64,000 nucleotides of DNA from Mycobacterium sp. 852013-51886_SCH5428379 (GTDB lineage: Bacteria > Actinomycetota > Actinomycetes > Mycobacteriales > Mycobacteriaceae): NCBI RefSeq assembly GCF_001665575.1, contig NZ_LZSU01000011.1:1-64000 (forward strand), given 5' to 3'. The translations under genes and the position numbers were made by a program. The stretch's first letter is position 1. Every line of letters begins with the position of its first letter. Positions 1 through 8,328 of this stretch are shown piece after piece. Below the pieces are notes generated by a model, which saw only the letters and a program-made list of their open reading frames with translations, was not told the DNA's origin and searched no databases.

Positions 1-27
1 CGCGTCGTCTACGTCACCACCCGATGA
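1..27 (+). CDS. 3' end of an unidentified gene (partial)
   Basis: Only the last eight codons and a TGA are inside the window (reading ...VVYVTTR-stop). A strong hairpin terminator follows within about 10 bases, which supports a real gene end here. The product cannot be named from eight residues. Confidence 0.4.
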   Translation, partial: RVVYVTTR

Positions 28-37
28 ACCCACCCAC

Positions 38-72
38 AAAGAGGGGCGCCCCACACCGGGGCGCCCCTCTTT
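38..72 (+). terminator. Rho-independent terminator hairpin
   Basis: A perfect 13-bp GC-rich stem (AGAGGGGCGCCCC at 40-52, its complement at 58-70) with a 5-base loop is followed by a short T run. It lies just after the stop of the partial gene at the left edge and before the promoter of the hydroxyacid dehydrogenase gene. Confidence 0.8.
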
Positions 73-121
73 CGCGTTGGGGCGGTCTCGGTGCGGAGCT
101 CGGGCGGCTGCCCCTGCGGAC

Positions 122-127
122 TAGAGT
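122..127 (+). promoter_or_regulatory. -10 element TAGAGT, probable leaderless start
   Basis: TAGAGT fits the mycobacterial -10 pattern TANNNT and ends 6 bases before the GTG start at 134. No Shine-Dalgarno sequence is visible. A transcript starting at that spacing would begin at the start codon itself, the common leaderless arrangement in mycobacteria. This is inference from spacing only. Confidence 0.5.
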
Positions 128-133
128 CGGGCC

Positions 134-1096
134 GTGACCACGTCCGGGCATGTGTATGTGACACGGCTGCTCACCGACGGCGTGATGGACCGGCTGAACA
201 GCCTCGGCCGGCCCGTGCGCATCGGGGGCGAGAACCCGCCCAGCCGTACGGAATTGGAGCGCGACATCGCCGGCGCCTGCGCAGCGGTGGTCACGATCAC
301 CGAACGCATCGACGCCACCGCGATCGCCGCCGCCGGATCGGGATTGCAGGTGATCGCCAACGTCGCCGTCGGATACGACAACATCGACGTCGCGGCGGCC
401 GCCGCTGCCGGCGTGACGGTCACCAACACCCCCGGCGTTCTCGACAACGCCACCGCCGATCACACCTTCGCGCTGATCCTTGCCGCGACCCGCCGGGTCG
501 TGGAGGGTGACCGCTTCCTGCGGTCCGGGCAGGACTGGATCTGGGGGCCGCGGATGATGGTCGGCCTCGACGTCAGCGCCGGCGCCACCCTCGGCATCCT
601 CGGCTACGGCCGCATCGGTCGGGCCGTCGCCAGGCGTGCCCACGCCTTCGACATGACCGTGCTCGCCACGACCCGCAGCCGCACGTCCGGCGAGGAGGAC
701 GGCGTGCGGTTCGTCGACACCGACACCCTGCTCGCGGACAGCGATGTGGTGTGCGTGCTCACGCCCCTGACCCCGCAGACGCGGCATCTGATCGACGCGG
801 CCGCGCTGGCGCGGATGAAGCCGACCGCCTACCTGGTCAACACCGCGCGCGGCGGCGTCGTCGACGAGGTCGCGCTCGTCGACGCGTTGACCACCGGTCG
901 CATAAGTGGCGCCGCGCTGGATGTGTTCGAGAATGAACCCCATGTCGATCCCGCGCTCCTCACCGCCCCGAACCTGGTTCTCACCCCACACATCGCCAGC
1001 GCCGGCGCGGCGACCCGCGACGCCATGGGTGTGCTCGCCGTCGACAATGTCGCAACCGTGCTGAGCGGCCGTCCAGCGTTGACGCCGGTCCGATGA
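134..1096 (+). CDS. D-isomer 2-hydroxyacid dehydrogenase (glyoxylate/hydroxypyruvate reductase-like)
   Basis: A cytosolic NAD(P)H-dependent reductase of 2-oxoacids, 320 aa, the usual length. The Rossmann motif GYGRIG is near residue 157. The catalytic Arg (NTARGG, about 239), Glu (ENEP, about 268) and His (TPHIAS, about 287) of the D-2-hydroxyacid dehydrogenase family are all present. The stop overlaps the start of a glycerate kinase by 4 bases (ATGA), so the pair is translationally coupled. That context points to reduction of glyoxylate or hydroxypyruvate to glycolate or D-glycerate. The GTG start is chosen because a -10 box sits just upstream and the N-terminus then begins directly with the substrate domain. 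The exact substrate remains open, since phosphoglycerate or formate dehydrogenase paralogues look similar. Confidence 0.85.
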   Translation: MTTSGHVYVTRLLTDGVMDRLNSLGRPVRIGGENPPSRTELERDIAGACAAVVTITERIDATAIAAAGSGLQVIANVAVGYDNIDVAAAAAAGVTVTNTPGVLDNATADHTFALILAATRRVVEGDRFLRSGQDWIWGPRMMVGLDVSAGATLGILGYGRIGRAVARRAHAFDMTVLATTRSRTSGEEDGVRFVDTDTLLADSDVVCVLTPLTPQTRHLIDAAALARMKPTAYLVNTARGGVVDEVALVDALTTGRISGAALDVFENEPHVDPALLTAPNLVLTPHIASAGAATRDAMGVLAVDNVATVLSGRPALTPVR

Positions 1097-2208
1097 AGAT
1101 CGTTCTGGCGCCCGACTCGTTCAAGGAGTCGATGAGCGCCGCGCAGGCCATCGAGGCGATGCAGGACGGGGTGCGTTCGGTCCTGCCGGACGCCGAGTGC
1201 GTGGGTGTGCCGATGGCCGACGGCGGGGAGGGGACGGTGGACGCCGTGGTCGACGCGCTCGACGGGGAGCACGTCACCGTCGAGGTCGGCGATGCGTTGG
1301 GGCGGCCTGTGGCGGCGCGCTACGGATATGTCGCCCACCGCCGGCTCGCGGTGATCGAGATGGCCGCTGCGTCGGGACTGGAACAGATCTCTCCGGATGA
1401 TCGGGATGTGTTGCGTGCCAGCACGTTCGGTGTCGGTCAGCTGATCTCCGATGCCCTCGATCGTGGGGCGGTGGAATTCGTCGTCGGGCTCGGCGGATCA
1501 GCGACCAACGATGCCGGCGCCGGCATGCTGACCGCGTTGGGTGTCCGTCTGCTCGACGCGGCCGGCGACGAGTTGCCGCCGGGCGGCGCGGCGCTGGGCT
1601 GCCTGGACCGGGTCGACCTTGCCGGATTGGACCCGCGACTGGCCGATGTCGACATCCGGCTCGCCTGTGACGTCACCGCCCCACTGCTGGGCCCCCAGGG
1701 TGCGAGCGCGGTGTTCGGCCCGCAGAAGGGGGCCACACCCACCGACGTGAACACGCTCGACTCCGCGCTCGCGACGTTCGCGCGGGTCGTCGGGGCGTCA
1801 CACGCCGATACGCCCGGTGCCGGTGCCGCGGGCGGACTCGGCTTCGCCCTGCTCGAATTCCTCGGCGCCGCTGCCCGTCCCGGTGTCGACGTGGTCGCCG
1901 AGACCGTCGGGCTGGAGCAGGCGCTGCACGGCGCACAGTGGGTGTTCACCGGCGAGGGCAGCGTCGACGCACAGACGATGCTGGGCAAGACGCCGTTCGG
2001 CGTCGCGCAGGTCGCCGGGCGCACCGGTGCCCGCGTCGCCATCTTCGCCGGCCGGGTGGCGCCCGACGCGTCGGTGCTCCTGGAGCACGGCGTCGACGAG
2101 ATCGTCGGGATCACCGCCGAGGGCACGCCGCTGGAGCAGGCGCTGCGCAACGGCCCGGCCTCATTGGCGCGGGCCGCCGCGGAGTTCGTCCGGCGCCGGG
2201 TGGCCTGA
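1093..2208 (+). CDS. Glycerate kinase (type 1, GlxK/GarK family)
   Basis: ATP-dependent phosphorylation of D-glycerate, normally to 2-phosphoglycerate in this family, feeding lower glycolysis. The protein has 371 aa, the family length. It begins with the hallmark MKIVLAPDSFKES, has MADGGEGT near residue 42 and the GLGGSATNDAGAG glycine-rich motif near residue 135. It is coupled to the upstream hydroxyacid dehydrogenase by an ATGA overlap, giving a two-gene route from glyoxylate-derived hydroxyacids to glycolysis. The gene ends four bases from the convergent copper amine oxidase gene, with no terminator between them. Confidence 0.9.
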   Translation: MKIVLAPDSFKESMSAAQAIEAMQDGVRSVLPDAECVGVPMADGGEGTVDAVVDALDGEHVTVEVGDALGRPVAARYGYVAHRRLAVIEMAAASGLEQISPDDRDVLRASTFGVGQLISDALDRGAVEFVVGLGGSATNDAGAGMLTALGVRLLDAAGDELPPGGAALGCLDRVDLAGLDPRLADVDIRLACDVTAPLLGPQGASAVFGPQKGATPTDVNTLDSALATFARVVGASHADTPGAGAAGGLGFALLEFLGAAARPGVDVVAETVGLEQALHGAQWVFTGEGSVDAQTMLGKTPFGVAQVAGRTGARVAIFAGRVAPDASVLLEHGVDEIVGITAEGTPLEQALRNGPASLARAAAEFVRRRVA

Positions 2209-2212
2209 GCGG

Positions 2213-4225
2213 CTACGACTCCCGCGCGACGTCGGCCACCGGCAGGGACGCATGCTGCGCGTGGCACGCCTTGGGCGGCGACGGCGGCAGGTCGAGTGCG
2301 GGGTTGCCGTCGAAGAAGCCGACCGGTTTGAGATGGAAACCCGTGTAGGCGCATGGCATCACCGGCCAGTCCTCCGGCCGCACCACGTGGTGGGCGCCGA
2401 CGGTGTACCAGAGCACCACGTCGGCGTCCTCCAGCGGCGCGTCGTCGGCGATGTACTCCGGTAGGCCCTGCATATCGGCCGACTGGTACATGTAGTCGCC
2501 AGCGGCGAACTTCTCCGCCGGATCGTACTGCGTCACCCACAGGTTGTGCTGCACGAACCGGGCCCGGTCGTATATGTAGGAGCCTTCCTGCACCATCACC
2601 GGCACCACGTCCTTGGGTGTCAGCTTGTAGGCGACGGGGCTGCCGAGTTCGTTGACCTTCGTGGGATTGGCCACTTTCCAATAGCGTCCGGTCTGCCAGT
2701 TCCAGTCGCGGGCACCTTCCGATTCCGATGACACCAGGGTGTCACGGGTGATCCACGCGTTGTGGTGCGGGTTGAGGTCGGGATCGGGTTCCGGTATCGA
2801 ATCCACCTCGTAGACACTGTTGTTCGGGCCGTCGATGCTCATGTCCAGCCGGAAGTTGAAGAAGTGCTGGTGATTCGGGCCGTAGAGACCGGGGGCGACC
2901 ATCTTGCCCCAGCGTGGCGTCTCACCGTCGGCGACGGCACCGGTGGTCAGCACACCCGACAGCTTCACCTCGACCTCGATGGAGGCGTCGTTGTAGAAGT
3001 ACCAGAAGAAGCCGTACTCGTAGTTGCCGACCGTGCAGATCATCGAGATCACCAGCCGCCGCGATCGGCGCACTTCGACCTCACCGGTCCGGAAATCGGT
3101 GTGTTTCCAGGAGATCCCGAAGTCCTCCTCGTGCATGCAGACGGCGTTGGGGATGGTGACGGCATTGCCGCTGGAATCGTTGACCGTCCCGTCGAAGTAG
3201 TGGATCTCACCGAGGCAGTCGCAGCCGAGGGTCAGCGGGTTGGCCGAGAAGCCCATGCCGACCTCGCCCATGTCGAAGACGTTCTTGTTCCAGTGCGTGG
3301 GCGACGTGTCGCCGTAGGGCACCACCATCTCCGACAGCGATCCGCGGTAGAGAATCGGTCGAGTCTCCCCCCGATCGGTGTAGGTGACCTCGTGCAGGGT
3401 GATGCCTTCACGAGGATTGAACCCGATACGCAAAGACCACTTCTGCCACTGGACCTTCCAGCCGTCCACGGTGAAACTCGGGCCGTCGGGCTGGGTGATC
3501 TCGATCGGTTTGACGTCGTCGCGGAACTGCGTGAACGCCGGTCGGTTGTTCGCGTCGAACATGAACTGCCCGGAGTAGTTGCCGGCTGTCGGTGGCAGCG
3601 GGACGACGCCGTGATCCTCGATGTCGATCACCGTCATCGCGTCGAGGTCGAACGTCACGATCAGTCCCTCGATTGGGCGTGCATAGCCGTGCTCCGACGG
3701 TGCGGCCCGAAGGAAGGTGAGCGGCCGGCAGATCAGCGGGGAGTCGTCGTAGTGGTCCTGGGCGCCGTAATACCCCGCCGGCCAGGGGTCGATCATCGCC
3801 AGCGAGAAGTCGGTGACCCCGCGTTTGCGCATCGCCTCCTGCCACCGCGGATCCTCCCGGACCTTCTCCTCCACCCCGGTCATGTGCTCGACGAGATAGG
3901 AGGGAAAGCGTCCCGGCACCGACGTCCAAGTGTCGATCACCCGGGCCCCGAGATCCACGACGGCCTCGTGCACCATCTTGGCTGCACCGTCGTACATCGA
4001 TGCGAAGGCCCGGCGGGGTGGCTGCGCGCTGCCTTCATACGTCAGTTCCGGGGTCTTGGCCGGTTCGGCGAGCTGGATCATCACGAATTTCAGGGTGGGG
4101 GTGGCGTATTCGCTGTCGGTGATGACAGCCGCGGCGGTTTCGATCTCGGCGCCGGTGAGCGGGTCGAGGGGGTAGCGGGTGCCGCCGGCGTCGGCGGTCG
4201 AGGGCAGGGTGTCCTCCAGTGTCAT
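2213..4225 (-). CDS. Copper-containing primary amine oxidase (TPQ enzyme)
   Basis: Oxidises primary amines to aldehydes with release of ammonia and H2O2. Length is 670 aa, typical for bacterial enzymes such as tyramine, phenethylamine and histamine oxidases. The TPQ-precursor motif NYEY is near residue 401. Two copper His ligands lie in NHQHFF near 452 and the third in GFHLKP near 630. The family block around FDMGE (about 316, catalytic Asp) and LGCDCLG is intact. No signal peptide is visible, so it is probably cytosolic. The ATG start overlaps the stop of the upstream permease gene by 4 bases, so it is the last gene of a five-gene operon. The permease may import the amine. The substrate cannot be read from the sequence. 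Confidence 0.93.
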   Translation of the reverse strand: MTLEDTLPSTADAGGTRYPLDPLTGAEIETAAAVITDSEYATPTLKFVMIQLAEPAKTPELTYEGSAQPPRRAFASMYDGAAKMVHEAVVDLGARVIDTWTSVPGRFPSYLVEHMTGVEEKVREDPRWQEAMRKRGVTDFSLAMIDPWPAGYYGAQDHYDDSPLICRPLTFLRAAPSEHGYARPIEGLIVTFDLDAMTVIDIEDHGVVPLPPTAGNYSGQFMFDANNRPAFTQFRDDVKPIEITQPDGPSFTVDGWKVQWQKWSLRIGFNPREGITLHEVTYTDRGETRPILYRGSLSEMVVPYGDTSPTHWNKNVFDMGEVGMGFSANPLTLGCDCLGEIHYFDGTVNDSSGNAVTIPNAVCMHEEDFGISWKHTDFRTGEVEVRRSRRLVISMICTVGNYEYGFFWYFYNDASIEVEVKLSGVLTTGAVADGETPRWGKMVAPGLYGPNHQHFFNFRLDMSIDGPNNSVYEVDSIPEPDPDLNPHHNAWITRDTLVSSESEGARDWNWQTGRYWKVANPTKVNELGSPVAYKLTPKDVVPVMVQEGSYIYDRARFVQHNLWVTQYDPAEKFAAGDYMYQSADMQGLPEYIADDAPLEDADVVLWYTVGAHHVVRPEDWPVMPCAYTGFHLKPVGFFDGNPALDLPPSPPKACHAQHASLPVADVARES

Positions 4226-5757
4226 GGGGTGGTGTCCTTCGTGTTGTTGGTGAGGTCGAACACGGCCAGATGGGCCAGCGAATCCTCCTGGCTGGTCTTG
4301 TGGGCCGACCGGCGGCCGAAGACGTAGACGACGAGGCCTAGCGCGAACATGCCGAGGCTGATTCCGCCGACCCACGTCATCCAGGTCGCCTGCGGCACAT
4401 CGATCCACGGCGTGACGAACGAGTAGTAGATGCCGCCGGCGGTGGCGATCGATCCGACGATCACCACGGTCCACACCCCGGCCATGCCGCCGGGGATGCG
4501 CCAGAACTGTTCGCTGGCATAGCGATCCGCGTACTTCTTCCGCGCCACGATCAGCGGGATCAGGAAGAAGAACCCGGACAGCAGCCACACCGTGCTCAGG
4601 CCGCCCTGCAGGTAGATGGTGACGTTGGCCATGCTGCTCTGCGAGTACAGGCCGACCAGGATGAGCGACGAGATGACGCCCTGGATGAGGATCGCGGTCA
4701 CCGGGTTGCGGGTCCGGGGGTTGAGGTGGGTGAAGATGCGGGGCAGGTGGCGTTCGAGTCCGGAGACGAAGATCAGTCGTGAGTAGGCCACCTGGTAAGT
4801 CATCAGAGCCACGATGATGATGCCGGCGAGTACGACGGCGCAGATCTCCATCAGGCCGGGGAAACCCGCGACGTCCAGCATGCCGATGATGCCGGTCACC
4901 GGGTCGATCTCCTCGGTCGGTAGCGCCATCATCGTGCCCAGCGTGGTCATCAGGTAGATGGCGACCAGAGCCGTCGAGCCCCAGAGGATCATCCGCGGAC
5001 CGCTACGGCGCACCGAGAGGAACTCCGCTCCCATGTTGTACGGGGTCTCCACGCCGAGCAGGTAGAGCAGCACGGTGCCGTACAGGAACCCGGCGACGGC
5101 GAAGTTCGGGACCGTCGCCTCCGCCCAGCTGAAGGGCGTAGCCGAGCCGTTGTCGACGGCGAAGAGCAATCCGCAGACGAAGATGGTCAGCGTCAGGATG
5201 CCGTAGACGACGAAGACGACGTTCATGATGCGTTGATTGGCGGCGAGTTTCGCCAGCGCCAGCCCGATCACCGTCCACAGGATGACCAACTGCAGGATGA
5301 TGCTCGTCATCAGCCCGAGTTCGGCGTGGAAGGCCAGCAGCAGGAACTGCAGCACCACCGCCGGGGACGATGCGGCGTTGAGGATCACCGGCACCCACGA
5401 CAGGTAGCCGCCGATGAAGCCCCAGGTCTCCCCCATCGTGCGGTAGGCCCAGATGTAGACGCCACCCTGGCCGGGCCACAGGTTGCCCAGCTCGACGACG
5501 GCCATTCCGGCCGGGATGAGGAAGGTCAGGATGCCGAGCACCCACATCGGGATCGCCGTCCACCCACCGCCGGCCATCACCGACGATCCGGTGACCCAGC
5601 AGATGATGAAGACGTAGGCGGCGGTCAGCCCGAAGGTGCTCATCACCTTGGGCAGGATCTGTTCGGGCACCAGCTCGGTGGTCATGAGCTTGTCCCGCTC
5701 GGCGGAGCCGGCCATCTTGCCGGAGCCGGCGGGTGGCGCCGCTTCTGCTTGTGTCAT
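4222..5757 (-). CDS. APC-family amino acid/amine permease
   Basis: An integral membrane secondary transporter, 511 aa, with about twelve hydrophobic segments. The first begins near residue 42, after a short cytosolic tail carrying TTELVPEQILPK. The hydrophobic pattern and glycine-rich first helix (TGSSVMAGGGWTAIP) match amino acid-polyamine-organocation transporters. It lies 25 bases after the ABC ATPase gene and overlaps the copper amine oxidase gene by ATGA. Uptake of a biogenic or aromatic amine for oxidation is therefore the likely role. Substrate assignment is inference. Confidence 0.85.
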   Translation of the reverse strand: MTQAEAAPPAGSGKMAGSAERDKLMTTELVPEQILPKVMSTFGLTAAYVFIICWVTGSSVMAGGGWTAIPMWVLGILTFLIPAGMAVVELGNLWPGQGGVYIWAYRTMGETWGFIGGYLSWVPVILNAASSPAVVLQFLLLAFHAELGLMTSIILQLVILWTVIGLALAKLAANQRIMNVVFVVYGILTLTIFVCGLLFAVDNGSATPFSWAEATVPNFAVAGFLYGTVLLYLLGVETPYNMGAEFLSVRRSGPRMILWGSTALVAIYLMTTLGTMMALPTEEIDPVTGIIGMLDVAGFPGLMEICAVVLAGIIIVALMTYQVAYSRLIFVSGLERHLPRIFTHLNPRTRNPVTAILIQGVISSLILVGLYSQSSMANVTIYLQGGLSTVWLLSGFFFLIPLIVARKKYADRYASEQFWRIPGGMAGVWTVVIVGSIATAGGIYYSFVTPWIDVPQATWMTWVGGISLGMFALGLVVYVFGRRSAHKTSQEDSLAHLAVFDLTNNTKDTTP

Positions 5758-5782
5758 TTCGTCTCTCCCACTGGGACTTCGG

Positions 5783-6505
5783 TCAGTTGACGATCTGTCC
5801 GTCTTTCATCCGGACGACACGGCTCGCTTCGTCGGCCACCGTGGGGTCATGGGTGCTGGCGACCACGGTGACGCCGAGCGTCGAACACAGGTCGCGCAGC
5901 ATGCGCACCACCGTCTCCCCCGTGCGGTGGTCGAGGTTGGCCGTCGGTTCGTCGGCCAGCACGAGCGTCGGACTGCTGATCAACGATCGCGCGATCGCCG
6001 TGCGCTGCTGCTCACCGCCCGACATCTTGGTGGGCTGGTGGTTGATCCGATGGCCGAGCCCGACCAGTTCGAGCAGTTCGGTGGCGCGGGCGCGCAACGA
6101 CTTGCGGTCGTACGGTTCGAACATCAGTGGTAGTTCGACATTTTCGACCGCCGACAGAAACGGGATGAGGTTGTAGCTCTGGAAGATGAACCCGATGGTG
6201 TCGTGGCGCAGCGCGGCGAACTGGCTCTCGGTCAGCGTGGCGGTGTCACGGCCTGCGACCCGCACCGTGCCCTTGGTGGGGCGGTCGAGACCCCCCATGA
6301 TGTTCAGCAGCGTCGACTTGCCGCTGCCGCTGGGTCCCATCAGGCATACGAATTCACCTGGCATGACGGTCAATTCGGCAGCGACGAGGGCTTTGACGAC
6401 CTCGTCGCCGAGTTTGTGCAGCTTCCACACGTCGTGGATCTCGATGACGGGCTGCGGTGGTGTCTGCACCCCGGCGACGTCGCTGCGTTCTTCGATGGCG
6501 GTCAT
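5783..6505 (-). CDS. ABC transporter ATP-binding protein, MacB/LolD type
   Basis: ATPase subunit of 240 aa. Walker A GPSGSGKS is near residue 58, the Q-loop lies in FIFQSYNLIPF, the signature SGGEQQR is near 161 and Walker B LVLADEPT near 180. The GLDRPT and MGGLD context is characteristic of the MacB/LolD/FtsE mechanotransmission class rather than of importers. It follows the two FtsX-type permease genes by 3 bases and precedes the APC permease gene by 25. The three ABC proteins should form one complex with two different membrane subunits. No substrate-binding protein is encoded nearby. Confidence 0.9.
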   Translation of the reverse strand: MTAIEERSDVAGVQTPPQPVIEIHDVWKLHKLGDEVVKALVAAELTVMPGEFVCLMGPSGSGKSTLLNIMGGLDRPTKGTVRVAGRDTATLTESQFAALRHDTIGFIFQSYNLIPFLSAVENVELPLMFEPYDRKSLRARATELLELVGLGHRINHQPTKMSGGEQQRTAIARSLISSPTLVLADEPTANLDHRTGETVVRMLRDLCSTLGVTVVASTHDPTVADEASRVVRMKDGQIVN

Positions 6506-6508
6506 GGG

Positions 6509-7075
6509 TCAACCTCCGGCGGTCAGAGAGCGGATGGGTGGGCGTGATGCGGCCGTCCAGGTGGGCACGATGCTGGTGGCCAGCGCCGCCACGATGCTGA
6601 CGCCGACCGCGGTCAGGACGCCCCACACCAGACCGCCTCCCGCCACCCCGGCAGCCGCCAACCCGGTGACGCCCAGGACGACACCGGCGAGCGCGGCCAA
6701 CGCGGCGGCGGCCACGGCGCCGAGCACGGCCGCGACGACCGGTTCGACGAGCAGGGCGATCACCACGGGCCGTCGCGGAATGCCGTTGGCGCCCAGCACC
6801 CCCAACTCGCGGGTGCGGTGGGCGACGGTGCGGGTGGTCGCGACGGCGACCTCGACGACGCCGACCAGCAGGACGGTGATCGCGATGAGGACGACGGCCC
6901 GGTTGATCTCGTCGGCGTGGCCGAGCGACGCGGATTGCGCCCGGATCCCCTCGGACATTCCGAAGACGATCACGACGAGGAATGCGCCGGTGGCGGTGGT
7001 GACCACCGGCAGCACCATCTCGCCGATCCGGCGGCGTGCGGACAGCCAACCGTAGGCGAGGCCTTTGGTGATCAT
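6509..7075 (-). CDS. Short FtsX-like ABC permease
   Basis: A 188-aa membrane protein with four predicted helices: one near the N-terminus (VLPVVTTATGAFLVVIVFG), then a cluster starting at RAVVLIAITVLLVGVVEV. The motif RTRELGVLGANGIPRR before the third helix matches the FtsX/MacB permease core. It is about half the usual FtsX-permease length and lacks the large periplasmic domain carried by its partner. The ATG start overlaps the stop of the upstream permease gene (ATGA), so the two are probably made together as a heterodimer. Confidence 0.8.
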   Translation of the reverse strand: MITKGLAYGWLSARRRIGEMVLPVVTTATGAFLVVIVFGMSEGIRAQSASLGHADEINRAVVLIAITVLLVGVVEVAVATTRTVAHRTRELGVLGANGIPRRPVVIALLVEPVVAAVLGAVAAAALAALAGVVLGVTGLAAAGVAGGGLVWGVLTAVGVSIVAALATSIVPTWTAASRPPIRSLTAGG

Positions 7076-8244
7076 CGCGACTCCAACAGATCGACAGGTT
7101 TCTGTTGCAGCAGCCGGTGCACCGGCACGAGCGCACCGACGATCGCCATCGCGGGGATGAACGCCGCGACCATTCCCGCGGCCTGCGCCCACGCCAGAGG
7201 CGTCGCGATGCCCGGGATGGCCAGTGCCACTGCGATTCCCGCACCGAGGACACCGACCACGTACGCGGCGACGAAGACGATCGCGGATTCGACGAGGAAG
7301 AAGTACAGCACCTCGTCGGCAAGACCGATGCTGGACATGATGCCGAATTCCCGCTTGCGCTCGGCGACCGCGGCGAGGAACGACGACACCGCGATCACGA
7401 AGCCCAGGCCCAGTCCGATGATCGAGATCAACCCGAGTGTCGAGCTGGTGACCTTGCCCGAGAACAGGGCCGAGAACTTCTGTTCGAAGGAGAGGGGGCC
7501 TGAGCCGCCGACGGTGTCGTAGACGAGGCCGTCGCCGCGCGGATCGGGCTGCACGGACGGATCGGCGGTCTGCGGCAAACCGACTGCGGCGCCGAATATC
7601 TGGGCGACATCGCGCCGGTCCCGGTCCTGCGGTGGGGCGTGGACGGTCCACCATCCGTTGTCGCCGACGACCGATGCGGCCAGCGCGCTCGCCACCGTCA
7701 CCGACTGACCACCACCCGCCACGTCGACGACGAGGCGCTGTCCGTCGATGACCACGAACCCGCCGTCGGCGACGCCGAGTCGCTGGGCCGCCGGAGCCCC
7801 CACGATGGCCTGTCCACCGGGGACGTCGTCACGCCCACGCAGCGACACCGGCGTGCCGTCGATGTCGGTGACGCCGGTGATCGTGCGGGTGCCGGACCAA
7901 CCCGCGGGCATGGTGATGGCCGGCGCGGGACCGTCGGCCACCAGGGCCTGGGCGTCGTTGTCGTAGTGGACGCCGGCGGCGGGCACCGCCCACAGCGCAG
8001 CGTCCCCGAGAACGTCGGCGACCGAATCCGCACCAGTGATGGCGAAACTCGCCGACACGGTCCGCACGACGGTGACACAGGCGATGGCCAGCGCGATGCC
8101 CAGCACCGACAACGCGAAACGTTCCGGCCTGCGTCGGATGTTGGCCAGCGCGAACCGGACAAGGCACCAGAAGGTGTTGCCGGACGACGGAGCGATGACC
8201 TGACTGGTCTCCACACCAGCGATGGTGGGATCGTGTTGTTTCAC
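7072..8244 (-). CDS. FtsX-like ABC permease with extracytoplasmic domain
   Basis: A 390-aa permease. A cytosolic N-terminus is followed by a first helix near residues 37-60 and an extracytoplasmic region of about 180 residues. Three more helices lie in the C-terminal third (SIIGLGLGFVIAVSSFL, FLVESAIVFVAAYVVGV, AAGMVAAFIPAMAIVG). The RKREFGIMSSIGLADE motif is the conserved FtsX/MacB coupling helix. The start is GTG, with a 17-base palindrome one base upstream. It is the first gene of the five-gene leftward operon ending in the copper amine oxidase gene. Confidence 0.83.
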   Translation of the reverse strand: MKQHDPTIAGVETSQVIAPSSGNTFWCLVRFALANIRRRPERFALSVLGIALAIACVTVVRTVSASFAITGADSVADVLGDAALWAVPAAGVHYDNDAQALVADGPAPAITMPAGWSGTRTITGVTDIDGTPVSLRGRDDVPGGQAIVGAPAAQRLGVADGGFVVIDGQRLVVDVAGGGQSVTVASALAASVVGDNGWWTVHAPPQDRDRRDVAQIFGAAVGLPQTADPSVQPDPRGDGLVYDTVGGSGPLSFEQKFSALFSGKVTSSTLGLISIIGLGLGFVIAVSSFLAAVAERKREFGIMSSIGLADEVLYFFLVESAIVFVAAYVVGVLGAGIAVALAIPGIATPLAWAQAAGMVAAFIPAMAIVGALVPVHRLLQQKPVDLLESR

Positions 8245-8245
8245 C

Positions 8246-8262
8246 CACCGCCGTCGGCGGTG
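8246..8262. promoter_or_regulatory. Palindrome next to the ABC operon start (possible operator)
   Basis: CACCGCC-GTC-GGCGGTG is a perfect 7-bp inverted repeat with a 3-base centre. It ends one base from the GTG start of the first permease gene, on its upstream side, so it could act as an operator or as an mRNA hairpin covering the ribosome site. No regulator gene lies nearby. Confidence 0.35.
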
Positions 8263-8328
8263 TCGAACCGGTTAACTCGCCATGGGCGCGGTTACGTCAA
8301 CGTGTCCCGGCCGCTACGGATTTCGTCG

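Noticed and set aside
2762..4327. 521-codon open frame on the plus strand
   Set aside because: It is antisense to the copper amine oxidase gene, whose metal and cofactor motifs are intact. Its protein is His/Arg/Val-rich with no domain; long antisense frames are expected in high-GC DNA.
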